64,000 bases of DNA from Saposhnikovia divaricata (Eukaryota > Streptophyta > Magnoliopsida > Apiales > Apiaceae). The position numbers and the translations under genes were made by a program. A model generated the notes under the pieces. That model was given only the letters and a program-made list of their open reading frames with translations. It did no database searches and had not been told where the DNA came from. The DNA is taken from positions 202,843,148 to 202,907,147 of the forward strand of contig CM071598.1 in assembly GCA_036435485.1 (NCBI GenBank), given 5' to 3'. Shown here piece by piece: positions 26,301-37,019 of the stretch (positions are counted from its first letter, which is position 1; the number at the start of each line of letters is the position of its first letter).

Positions 26301-27854
26301 GAGTTTGATTTCTCAAACTTGACAGAAGAGGAAAAGCTAGCCAAAATTGAAGCCCTGCAAAGGAAGAAAGAGGAGAACTATGAAAGAATAATGAGGATAG
26401 AAAGATTGATCAATGCATCTATTGTATCAAATATGTTCTCTAGCCAAACCTCAGCTCCAACAATATTTACCACAATTCTGAAGGTGCTCACTCCAGCAAT
26501 TGTGGCTCCTACATTCTATGATGCTGAGCCTTCTCATGTTAAAGAATTTGAACCCTACATCAAAGCAAGACCCTTCTCACCACCAAAAGCAAATGGGAAG
26601 AACAAGTTACAACTGGACTTTCCATTTCCCAAGGATGATGAAGAGAAGCTGATGGGTAAGCAAATTAAGGAATTCAAGGAGAAGACTAACAGCTGTGTAA
26701 GAGAATGGATGGTTGTAATCATAAGGAATGGAAAAGTTCTAAACATATCCAACAGCCATCCTAGATTTGTTGAAGCCAAGAGAGAAGAGACTTCAAGGAT
26801 GCTAAGAGAATCTCAACCAAGCACTGAAAATCAATATGAAAACTCAGATGAGAAGCAAGCAAGGCTGGCTCAAGAGTTAATGGATGAGGTAGAGGATGAA
26901 ATGAGGGAACCTGAGGAAATCCCCAAATTCAAAAGGAAAGGGAAATCAGTCCCCAAATCCAAATCTAAGAGAATGAAATCAAAGGCAAGGAGGCCTGTCT
27001 CTCCAGAAATTGAAAGCAAGGAGACAGTTGGCTCATCACAACCTACTTCTGTAAAAGTATTCAACCCAGCTGTGAATTTCCATGGTGATCCTATAGTACC
27101 TAAAGAGGAACCAATGAATCTTGACTCCATTGAGGTTCCTTCATTCTTGCTGAAGCCTCAACAGAAGCCTATACAGAAGAAAAGGATACCAAGGAAGCAA
27201 CCTTCAAAGGAACCAATTCAAGTTGCTAGGGTACCTGCTATTGTCAGGCAGCCAATCTTGGAAAACAAGGATGATTTTATCTATCAGGCAGATATTGAAG
27301 AATACTCTGGCATGAATCTTTATCTGGATGAATTGTCAGAAGTAAGAGGGATTGACAAATATAAACATTTGCCTGAGAGATTGGTCTTTGTATACAAGGG
27401 AGGAAAGGAAAGGACATGGCCACTACAAAGGGTTCTTGGAGAAAATTATCAGACCTTAACCAAAGTGTTCTCTGCAATCAAGAGATACACAGGGTTCTCC
27501 AAGATAGCAAAAGGGGAGATACTGGACAGAATAGAACAAATAAGGAGGGAATGGAACTCACCATCAAGTCTACCAAGGAAGATGAAGATCCCATACAATG
27601 GACAGAAAATCCACCTTCAACCCTTCTGGATGATGGAGTTCAGGGATGAAGATGGTAACAGGAGATTCTTCAGGTTAGAAGACCAACTACCAAAGGCTAG
27701 TTCTCAATACCTGAGATGGTTACAACAAAAGCTAAATCCAAAGGTTGATGAAGAAGATGCCTTCTATAGGCAACTCCAAATTCAGATTGAGTCCAACTCT
27801 GCCAAAGAAGGAAAATCAAGGGTGATGCCAATAAAAGAAAAGAAACAGTCTTAA
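23333..27854 (+). pseudogene. Sirevirus third ORF (env-position), broken
   Basis: About 1,500 codons in all, starting ATG 23333. The frame moves twice: at about 23361, and at about 23515 where one base seems to be lost (ATGTG-ACATCT). A TGA at 25179-25181 follows, and translation then stays open to 27854. The N-terminal third is a globular region (23360-24110). A Ser/Thr/Pro-rich linker (24120-25080) carries six exact CAACGGAT/ATCCGTTG motifs read as STD, HPLT or YPLI. Next come an acidic region, coiled-coil-like heptads (about 25820-26080), and a basic tail. It occupies the place called env-like in Sireviruses, but I see no signal peptide or membrane segment, so an envelope role is unsupported. 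Confidence 0.75.
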
Positions 27855-28013
27855 TCTGCTCAGTCTAGAGGAGCACTTCTCTGTAAATTTCTCAAACTTT
27901 CAGTTTTAATTTTTGTAGCTTAATACAATTTTTGCATTGTTCTATATATATCTTTAGGAATGTTTTGTTATCATCAAGGTCCTGAATTTATGCTTTATTG
28001 CCATCAAGTATAA

Positions 28014-28025
28014 ATTGGGGGAGAT
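28014..28025 (+). other. Sirevirus polypurine tract
   Basis: ATTGGGGGAGAT lies directly before the 3' LTR, the expected plus-strand primer of a plant copia element. Confidence 0.85.
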
Positions 28026-29031
28026 TGTTAGGAATATGTTGTACTTGATGATAACTTCACAATCAATCAAATTGTATAAGGTTTTGTAGCTGTCAACGGA
28101 TGAGGATTTATAACTCTATCCGTTGACAGGTAGCTCATCAACGGATGAGGTTTTGTAGCATACTGCAGTATCTCTATGTTATCAGTTGATAGTGTTTTTA
28201 TCCACAGTCATGTTGACCATCAACGGATAGGCAGAATAGGGTAGCCAATTGTAAATAAGCTATGCTATGTAATTCTGTCTAAGTGAAAGTGTATCAACAG
28301 ATGAAGACAAAACTCTATCAACGGATACAACTCAAATCCACTCTATCAACGGATACAGCTCAAGTCTCAATATCAACGGATACCGCTCAATACATCATCA
28401 ACGGATGTCAGTGTACAATATCAACGGATAATCATTGACACTGTCTTCTATGATTAGCTGGGGATTAGCAGTTGATAAGGACATGTTTGACTGACAGATC
28501 ACATGGGTTGATAGTAGATACAAAAAGCAGTATGGCAGCCATACTTTGGAAACAAAGAAGAAAGAAGCATTCTATTTACACTATGAATACAAGAAAGGTG
28601 CAGGAGACATGTCTGAACACAAGGACAACCTTTCGGCTACATGTGTATTTGGAGTGTAGTAGCAAGTCAACTAGAATTAGATTAATATTATCTTATTCCA
28701 GTAGTACTTGTAAAACTTGGGATTTATAACCAAGTGTAGCAACTCTTTGTAGGTTAAGAAAACAGATACATTTTGCTTAGGGTTTCTATTGAATATTCTT
28801 AGAAAGCAAAGAGTTGTAAAACAGAAGCTGTGTACTTTTGTATCACAGAGTTTTCTTCGAATAAAAGCTTCAGGTGGTGCATTTAACCACCTGATTTTTT
28901 ATGTGTTTGTGCATTAATCTTTTTACAAGCAATTATCTTAGTATAGATTTCTGGAGTTCTTATCAGAAATTTATAAATATCAAGAATTGTATTCAACCCC
29001 CCCTATACAAGTGTGTAATCTGGGAATAACA
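28026..29031 (+). repeat. Sirevirus 3' LTR
   Basis: Compared with the 5' LTR it has a 3-bp insertion near 28250, a 9-bp deletion near 29000 and three substitutions (near 28554, 28953 and 28965). The nine CAACGGAT motifs are all kept. Confidence 0.93.
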
Positions 29032-29170
29032 AATTTATTTTCCTTTGAATTAAAATCTTTTGTTAATAATTTCCAATTGACTTTATTTTCTTTATTAATA
29101 ACTCTTAGTTGGTGATCTATTGGTTTGGTTTCAAAATCTAAATGTGTAGGAGATAATTATTCATTATCAT
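29032..29170 (-). pseudogene. Endogenous pararetrovirus-like relic, right part
   Basis: Minus-strand frame with charged peptide pattern LDFETKPIDHQLR...NWKLLTKDFN. It joins in style and direction to the frame at 15270-15998 once the Sirevirus and one AATTT copy are removed. It runs out into a TA microsatellite at about 29186. Confidence 0.45.
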
Positions 29171-29182
29171 CTTCAGATTGGT

Positions 29183-29185
<3 letters not shown>

Positions 29186-29247
<62 letters not shown>

Positions 29248-29431
29248 TTAGGGAGCCTGAGATATATCTCAGGTAAGTTTCCTAAGATACCTCTATTTTA
29301 TATGTAAAAAAGGGGTAGGCATATAGTAAATTCAGAATTTTTTAATTGGCCCTGCGGGCCTAGTAAAATTTAAAGTTATTTTGTATTGTATCTCAGGAAA
29401 AGTTTCCTGAGATATATCTCAGGGTCCTTTT

Positions 29432-29474
<43 letters not shown>
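29186..29474. repeat. TA microsatellite with a MITE inside it
   Basis: Two (TA)n runs (29186-29245 and 29436-29474) flank a small element at about 29251-29430. Its ends are inverted copies of a CCTGAGATATATCTCAGG unit followed by AAGTTTCCTNAGATAC. Insertion into a TA run suits a TA-targeting MITE (Tc1/mariner-like) or simple preference for this sequence. No coding potential. Confidence 0.6.
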
Positions 29475-29476
<2 letters not shown>

Positions 29477-30390
29477 ATTGTACACATTCGATTTAATATT
29501 TGTACTCTATCTTGAATTTTTAAAATTTGACTTGGACGATTTTATGGTCCACGTAAAATCAACAAAATAATCTTTAATTTAGTGATGATTTAACAATTAT
29601 TTTTCAATTAAACCTACGCAGAAAAAGAGAGAGAAGAAATTGACGACTTTTTATGTTGAAAATTCTACACTATACCATATATGGGCTATTGCAGCGCCAA
29701 AAAAGTGTATTATTAGGCCCCAAAAGTGTTACAATAGATGTTTATGTAACGCTTTTGCAAAAACTCGGCGTTGCATTTGCCGGCGTTGCTTATGCCTTCT
29801 ATAGCAACACTTTTCGAACTTATTGCAACACTTTCTAAAGTATTACAATAAGAGTTTGTTGTAGTTTGTTGTAACACTTTTACATGTTTTAGCAAAATTT
29901 TTAATGTGTTACAACAGAATAATGCAACATTTTTTTGCAACATTAATTGACTTAAAATGTTACAAAGTGAGTTTATTGCAACATTTTTATGCAACATTTT
30001 GATGCATTTTGCAATACTTTTGGTTTTTTTGCAACAATTATCTGCAACATTTTGATACCTTTTGCAATACTTTTAGGTTTTTTAGCAACATTTATTTGCA
30101 ACATTTTAATTACTATTGTAATACATTTAAATTTTATTGGCACCACTTATTTGCAACACTTTTATTAGTTCACATTGCAATGTCCTGTTTGAAATTTCAA
30201 TATACCAGAAATGACATTTCATTAATGTCCAACAAACATATGTCAATAAAGGCCAAACATAGTCTAAAGTGGAAACAAAAGTCGACTTACACCAAAAGTC
30301 TACATTAAACACGTAGTCTAAATAGTTAAGGTACCAATTAACATACTACCAAAAGTACGCATATAGAAAACAATACTTAAGTACTGATCA

Positions 30391-30546
30391 TCAATCATCA
30401 TTTTCGTCGTCGGCCTCGTGAGCATTGTCATCATCGTCCTCCTGCTCCTGATCACTGTCGTCCTCACTTTCGTCACCAGATGCAAGCACAAATTCAGGAA
30501 CACTTTGTCTTCCCTTGGAAACATCAGGAACTCTAAGCTTGCAAAT
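30391..30546 (-). pseudogene. Acidic tail peptide, unknown source
   Basis: A minus frame of about 50 codons ends at TGA 30391-30393. It reads RVPDVSKGRQSVPEF and then almost only Asp, Glu, Asn and Ser. The upstream frame is closed at 30547. It could be the C-terminal tail of a former CACTA transposase or another captured exon; I cannot tell which. Confidence 0.3.
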
Positions 30547-31540
30547 TCAACAAATTTTGAGGAGACTATCTTCACAGTCAACAAAATGTTCAATCTCATT
30601 TAGTGTGAACTCACAAACCCTGAGAAGACCCTGGCATGGTGATATCTCCAACATATCAAATTAATTCAAATCAAGATAAATAGTTGTGTACTAGCACTAC
30701 TAGAAATACAGCAATAGACATCAGTTTTTAACCGATGTAATAGTGAAAAACAACCGATTTAAAGGCTGGCTGCTTAGAGCAGCTAAATGCACACAAGTTC
30801 AATGTATGTGGAGGCCCTTATTTCGACAATAAAATATACAACCTACCTCAATCTAAAGAACACTGCAATTTAGAAGGGGAAAAAAACAATCTCCCGTTAT
30901 TACTTGTGCAAACTGCAAAGTAACATCTATAACAAATAAAAACTGAAAGAGAACTAAAGAACAAGTCACCAACTGCTAATCTATTATCAGATAATGTCTG
31001 GTATTTAAAATCTAGGTCGAAGTCTAACCAGGTATGCTCAGGCATTCTCAAATAAAACACAGCTCAAAGATCAACGTGTGCACTATGCAGCATATACACT
31101 CAAGTTTAACAGTAGAGATAAGATTAGTGTTACCTTATCATAAACGGTCCAATTAAAGATATGCACTTTGCGCAATTGAACACGGTGATCCCAATCGTTA
31201 ATAAAAAAAATGATCAACAGAAGCGAACTGATTAAAGAAAAGATTAGTACTTCAGTTATATTAGTATGTATAATAGCTACAAATTAATGATCAACATAAG
31301 TGAACTGATTAAAGAAAAGAAAAGAAGCGAACTTGTATTTTTAATTATATGTAATTCTACATTGTATATAACAATGGTATATCAAATCTGCTCAATTTAT
31401 CTTGATGTACCAAAACTAGTAAATCATGAATGTACAAGAACTGATATGAAAAACACTTTGGCAACTTTAAATACAAACTCCAGCAAACATGTATAATACT
31501 CATACAAAGTTTATTAGTATGAAAAATAAAGATACCATAC

Positions 31541-31664
31541 CTCACCAATAAGAACACCAGTACAGGCAAGGAAAATAGAAGCTAGGAAACCAGCAAAGCT
31601 TCCCTCAGCACTAACAGCACCTTCTGTACCCTTAGGAATTACTTTAAATGTTGTGACAAGGTAC
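31541..31664 (-). pseudogene. Captured exon of a VTE6-like DUF92 membrane protein
   Basis: A 124-bp segment on minus is bounded by an acceptor (GATGTAG|GTACC) and a donor (GGTGAG|GTATGG). It encodes a peptide containing VTTFKVIPKGTEGAVSAEG followed by a hydrophobic helix. This matches my memory of the DUF92 family, which includes the chloroplast phytyl-phosphate kinase VTE6 of tocopherol synthesis. Only this exon is visible. The frame is open and both splice signals are kept, so capture was probably of genomic DNA. Confidence 0.6.
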
Positions 31665-32375
31665 CTACATCAGAAGCAGCAAAATTTAGGTAATAAAACA
31701 TGTCCGAGGATGATTTTCTGCCAGCCTCATTAACAAAACAGTCCCTTCTTCTCTACTCCCGACCTTTTTTGTGAGGTCCAGGGGTGGATTTGACTACATG
31801 AAATGTAAAAAAAACAGCTAATAGCAACATCAATATCCGGCAATAAATTTTCAAACTGATATTCAGTAGCTATAATTCTCATTTTAGATTGGTTGTTAAT
31901 AAGAGACAACATGAATTCCAAAGGAACTAATCAATACTTACTACAGAAGTATGTCCTTCCAAGTACCACAAAGTAATTTAATTTAATTAATTTTTGGAAG
32001 CAATAAAATTGCGACATCAATATCCAGCAATAAGTTTACATAGGTATATTAAACACCGATTTATCTAAGTCCTGCTTATTCAAATACCAAACACACATAA
32101 TAATCAGTAAAACTCAAATTAACAAAAGTGTAAAACAATCTTTAAACCAGATTAGACCTCTAAATTTTCAGTCCAAAAGCATAGATTTTAAAATGAAATC
32201 AAGCATATACTACAGGACATAGTTATGATGACAAGTGAAGCACTATAAAGCATAAACAGTACAGTGAAATCACCAAGAAACATAAATATTGTCAAAAGCA
32301 TACATATAATTCAATAATGATGACTGAATTATTGCGGAACAGGCAACAACAAATAAAATGAGGAAATAAACTTAC

Positions 32376-32492
32376 ATTACATAAGCTGTGAATGGAGCAT
32401 TCCACAAGCAATGAAACAGCAACAAAGAATGTCAACACAGTAGCTACAGACCATGTAGGTGATAAGGCCAAAGACCTGGACTCCTCACCATT
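32376..32492 (-). pseudogene. Captured first exon of an MLO gene
   Basis: The minus frame contains ESRSLALSPTWSVATVLTF and then FVAVSLLVECSIHSL, the N-terminus and first membrane helix of MLO seven-transmembrane proteins. It ends at a perfect donor (AAT|GTAAGT), as MLO exon 1 does. A TAG lies in frame just upstream and no in-frame ATG precedes it, so the start codon is lost. Intact MLO proteins affect powdery mildew susceptibility and root and pollen signalling; this piece cannot encode one. Confidence 0.7.
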
Positions 32493-33094
32493 CTAAATAA
32501 ACTTTCGCCTAAAGCAACCTAAACCGAAAATCCAATACTCTTGCACCAAAATTCAGAGTATTCACTCTAATTTGAAGCAATATATATACAAAATAAGCAG
32601 TATTGTGCCTTCTGAACGTATGACAAGCAAAAAAATAGTACTAGCATAGCAAGACTAATAATTATGATCTATTTCTTTAAACAATTTCTTGTTGAGTAAG
32701 AGTGATAACTGGCATAATTTTTTTTAAAGTATCTACTTTCCTTGTGTAACATAAGAAATAACTGTAACCAGAAGCACATAGTCTCTGTCATGTGGACCTG
32801 TTTTATTCACACAAATGTAAACAAAATTCGCTTAGCAAAAAATAATGTAAACAAAATTTAGAAGAACACGTATAGTAAGCCTTCCTATATAAAAGGAGCA
32901 TGCTAATGATATGCACAACACACACAATTATGAAATCATAACTAAGATCTTCTAGAGAATCCCTGCCTGGCAACAAAATATATATTTGAATTTTGGGATA
33001 GGACAATGATCGTTTGTTGTTTAAAAAGCAAGGCGTTGGTGTTTTAAGTTTGATTGCAATAAGAAGTACAAATTTCAGTGAACTTTATACCTTT

Positions 33095-33096
<2 letters not shown>

Positions 33097-33126
<30 letters not shown>
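33097..33126. repeat. TG microsatellite
   Basis: A (TG)n run of about 14 units inside the CACTA element, just beyond the last SPIKE1-like exon. Confidence 0.9.
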
Positions 33127-33129
<3 letters not shown>

Positions 33130-33221
33130 ATTGGTCCAAATAAAGACATGAAAATAGTCAGGCGAGTCCACTGAGAACAAAAATTTAATTTACACATTAA
33201 GTTGTTAAGGGAAATACATAC

Positions 33222-33770
33222 CGGTTCTTTTCGAGAAAAAACAGAGGGAGTTACCCCACCTTCTTCCGTGGCAGGCTTCTCTAACTGGATCAGAAGACAA
33301 ACTGATGCTGATGGGGTATCCAAGTAAAAAATACCACGAGGTTCATAAGAACTGCTAGCCTGGTAGTAGTGACAAAAGATGAAATAAAAGATCATATCAA
33401 TTAAAATAATAGTAAATACTGCAAAAGAAAACCTAAAACAGGCAAATAGGATAGGACATATATTGGGGGGAGGGGGAGAGAGCTTGCCTCCTGCATTTCA
33501 GTGGGTAATGCAGAAAAAATGAAGTCCTCTGAGAGTTTCTCCCCCCTTTCCTTGTTATATAAACAGATGGTGCCATAAAATGGCTCTGCAACAAGTTTTA
33601 ACAACATTAGATTACAATTTGATAGAAGGCTTCGAAGTCTCTAACGTAAATATGTTCTTTTAAAAAAATTGGTATAATCATCTAGTAGTAATGTAGTAAA
33701 TCCAGAAGGCTCACCCACTAGTCCTGCTTGAAATGATAAGGAATGTACTTTAACTGAGATCTTCAATCCA
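33222..33770 (-). pseudogene. Captured SPIKE1 (DOCK-family GEF) exons
   Basis: Three consecutive exons on minus: 33770-33715, 33585-33488 and 33359-33222, joined in frame. Junctions give ...SFQAGLV-EPFYGTICLYN and ...LPTEMQE-ASSSYEPRGIF; the last exon contains ASVCLLIQLEKPATEEGGV and SRKEPV. This is the region before the DHR1/C2 domain of SPIKE1, a ROP GTPase exchange factor controlling cell shape. Introns are kept; the second uses a GC donor (GAG|GCAAGC). A further open segment at about 33853-33965 may be another exon. The rest of the gene is absent. Confidence 0.7.
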
Positions 33771-34892
33771 CTACAACAAAAGAATATGGAAGCAACAAAA
33801 CTTAATAAACAAGATTGTAGCAAAGAAAAAACTAAACGAACACTGTTTGTGCAGCACCAGCAGTTCTACTCTCAGTTTTAGCATTACAACTAATGTTCCC
33901 ATCTTTATTTTTGTCACATCGGCTGTTGCTATCAATATCTTGAGCTATTACATAGTACACACAAACCTATTTCAGCACGGACAAAATTAAAATTACAGAG
34001 TACTTTCTCTTTAAATTTACCACAAACATATCGATAAAATTATGAGCATATAATTAATACTAGTAATTAACACAAAATTGACACAACATTACAACAAGAT
34101 TAATAAAAAATTCCCACAAATTTAACACAGGATTCCTACTAATTAACACCAAATACTAATAATTGAACACTCAATACCGGATTTAATCCAACATAAAATT
34201 GAAAATTTTCACAAGCATGCATATATATATATATATATATACATGTATAATCCAATATAATAAAAAAAGATGGTTACTTTACCTCTAATTGAAGTTTTAA
34301 TCAATATTTACTCTAATCTTTTCTCTAATCAATTTGGGGTTTTAGGGTTTGCTCTAATCGATTTTAGGGACTTGAGACAGAGAGAGGAGCGAGAGGGATG
34401 AGTGAGAGAGATAAGTGAGTGAGAAAGATGGGAGAGAGAGGATCAACAGAGAGAGGTGAGGTCGAGAGAGAAGAGTGGCTTTGAGAGAGAAGAGCGGCTG
34501 AGAGAGAGAAGTGTATGTTTTTGTGTTTTAATTTTGTGTATGTAAGAAATATTTGGGAACCCGGCCTTTTTTATCCCGCCCAGCCAAAAAAAAAGTTCCC
34601 ACCTACAATTTTGGAAAAATTGACTAAAAGTGTTTCAGTCTATTGTAACGCTTTTGCTAAAGTATTGCAATTGTTATATAATTTCAAAATGATCATTTTG
34701 CTTGCAACACTTTTCATATTTTTGTAACATTTTTAAAAATATTGCAATAGACTACCAAGTTTTGTGTTTGTTGTAACACTTTTTGTAACACAAATATATA
34801 TTGGTGTTGCAATAGGCCATATTTGGTGTAGTGCTATTTGATTTATGAATTCTACTTATAAATCATTTTGATTATCAAATTATTCAATTTTA

Positions 34893-34895
<3 letters not shown>

Positions 34896-34933
<38 letters not shown>

Positions 34934-34978
34934 GTTTAGCTTGCAAACTATCCCTTAAATCCTTAACAAAATACTAAC

Positions 34979-35030
<52 letters not shown>
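34896..35030. repeat. TA, CA and TA microsatellites
   Basis: (TA)n at about 34896-34908, (CA)n at about 34909-34934 and (TA)n at about 34983-35030. They lie in the broken Helitron next to the second Helitron insertion. Confidence 0.85.
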
Positions 35031-35037
35031 TATAATA

Positions 35038-36087
35038 CTAGCTTATAACCCGTGCAACGCACGACTCCTTTTTTAATATCTATGATAATATTAATTTTTT
35101 AAACTTTTATATGTTATTAATTCACAAATCAAATTGTTGTTAAAAAATTGATATATATAAGATTTTATATGTTCTTTAATAATTGTACTCGATCTTGAAT
35201 TCTTAAAATTTGATTTGAACGATTATAGCCTATATGAAATTAACAAAATAATCTTTAATTTAGTGATGGTTTAATAATTTTTTTCTAATTAAATCTACGA
35301 AAAAATAAAAAAGAGAAGAAATTGACGATTTTTTACGTTGAAAATTCTATTTGATTTATTAATTCTACTTATAATTCTTTTTTATTATCAAAATACCCAT
35401 ATAATTATTTGAAGATAGATTAACAATCAAATACAAATTTAATAATAAGTGTAAGAGGGATTTTGTCCAAAATTTTGATAATCAGTAGTCTGGTCCTCTG
35501 TATGACAAAGATCTTATAATAAATAAATGAAAACTATCGAATCTAGCAATAAAAAATATTTTATATTTTAATATGTTATAAACTAAAAAGTGTATTTATA
35601 TTGAAATTCGAAAATGTATATGTTAATGATTTAAATCATACATAGTTAAGCTTTTTACATTGAATAGCATTATCAATATAAGAGTTCTACATTAAATAAG
35701 ATTAATTAAAGATAATTTTATGATGTTCACGTGGACCGTAAAATCATCCAAATCTGATTTCTAGATCTCAAGATAGAGTCCAAATAGCAAATATGAATTT
35801 TTATTAATACAACCTTTTTTAATTATATCCTTTTCAGATTATAATTTTTTTTTAAATTCAATTATAATATAACCTTTTACATCCCTTTTAGATTATAATT
35901 TTCTTTTTAAAATTCACTTTTAATGCAACCTTTTCTAATTATATCATTTTTAGATTATAATTTTATTTTTAATGTGATCTAATCTTGATCGTCTATTTTC
36001 AATCTAACGGATCATATGATTTTGGTAGTACAGTGACCAGACCAAAAATTTGGATAAGATCCCTCTTATGCTTATTATATATAAGGA
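35038..36087 (-). mobile_element. Short non-autonomous Helitron
   Basis: On minus it begins A|TCCTTATATATAATAAGC at 36087 and ends with the hairpin CGTGCGTTGCACG followed by GGTTATAAGCTAG|T at 35038. It is 1,050 bp, AT-rich and non-coding, with three or four repeats of a TTTTAGATTATAATTTT unit (about 35820-35980). It lies in the middle of an older copy of the same family. Confidence 0.75.
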
Positions 36088-36330
36088 TATAATATTAAAG
36101 ATTGCGGTGCGGTTTGATGTTAGTATATATATATATTCTATTTATTTTCCGAAACTATTCGATTTTAATACAACCTTTTTAATTACATCCTTTTTAGATT
36201 ATAATTTTATTTTTAAACTTCACATCTAGTGCAACCTTTTCTAATTATATCCTTTTTAGATTATAATTTCCTCTTTTAATATTATGTAATCTTGATCGTC
36301 TATTTTTAAAAATATTATATTCGACTGTTG

Positions 36331-37019
36331 AGATTATTGAGAAAATGACCTAAATACCTTATTTTTTTGTAGTCAGGGTCCAAAATACCCAAAGACGGTC
36401 TTCTAGCCCTATTTACCAACCCAATACGACTCACCTAGTAACGTATCACTAGCCCAAACCAAGTCTAAACAAATCTACTTCAAACTCATATGTACCTAAC
36501 ATACTGCATACTTTGAGATGGCAACAATTTATACTACACCGACGAATGATATCAGACAAAGCCCATGTGTATGTAACATATTTGATTTAGTTGTTGATGT
36601 CTTGATGAGCTTGAATTTACAGAGAATGAAAAACAAAGAAGGGCATCTGTTTGTGTATGATTTATGAACTATATGTATGTACATAATATCATGGTGTGTC
36701 ATGTTTGATGGGTCTTTTTTTGGTAGTTTGCAAAATTGAGAAACATAGAAGTAGATTTACCCACCAAGTACGTTGTGTCAAGAATTTTCTCTTCGGCGAT
36801 ACGTGACTTCAAGAAGCGTGTGCGAAGGATACGTGAAGCGTATTCGATGGATTCACGTTGCTTAGAAAAGCGTATTTGATAGTTACGTTGTCTCATAGGA
36901 CGTAATCGGGGACACGCTACACGGAAAGGCGCAATTAGTCGGTAGAAAAGACCATACAACGCCATTATCGGTGTTTCGGGCATCAGTACATGGAAAGCAG
37001 TAATATGGGCCTTCACCCG
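36331..37019. mobile_element. Unclassified insertion in the broken Helitron
   Basis: This stretch is absent from the related Helitron at 35038-36087, where the flanking text is continuous. It contains a 105-residue minus frame (36699-37016) made partly of short ACGT/ACGC-rich repeats, with no recognisable domain. I see no clear terminal repeats. Confidence 0.35.

Larger units (their letters stand above)
15999..29031 (+). mobile_element. Sirevirus-type Ty1-copia retrotransposon, complete
   Basis: A 13.0-kb element with two LTRs (15999-17010, 28026-29031) flanked by AATTT at 15994-15998 and 29032-29036. The order is PBS, gag, pol, a very long third ORF, then the polypurine tract. The LTRs differ by three clear substitutions and two indels over about 1 kb, so insertion was recent. 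Gag has a stop and the third ORF has two frameshifts and one stop, whereas pol is open. Sirevirus placement rests on copia domain order, two gag zinc knuckles and an extra ORF after pol. Confidence 0.92.
29668..34833 (-). mobile_element. Non-autonomous CACTA element with captured exons (Pack-CACTA)
   Basis: The ends are imperfect inverted repeats: CACTATACCATATATGGGC at 29668 and, on minus from 34833, CACTACACCAAATATGGCC. The target duplication is the 3-bp CTA (29665-29667, 34834-34836), as in En/Spm CACTA elements. Both subterminal regions (about 29690-30180 and 34630-34800) carry many TTGCAACATTTT-like motifs, the usual arrangement of transposase binding sites. No transposase frame is intact. 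All recognised exon fragments lie on minus: SPIKE1, MLO and VTE6-like. Strand is assigned from these; the element has no other orientation mark. Confidence 0.85.

Noticed and set aside
23333..27854. Envelope protein
   Set aside because: The position suits the env-like label but there is no signal peptide, membrane helix or other envelope feature.
30009..30308. 99-residue plus ORF rich in Cys, Asn and Phe
   Set aside because: It translates the TTGCAACATTTT subterminal repeats of the CACTA element.
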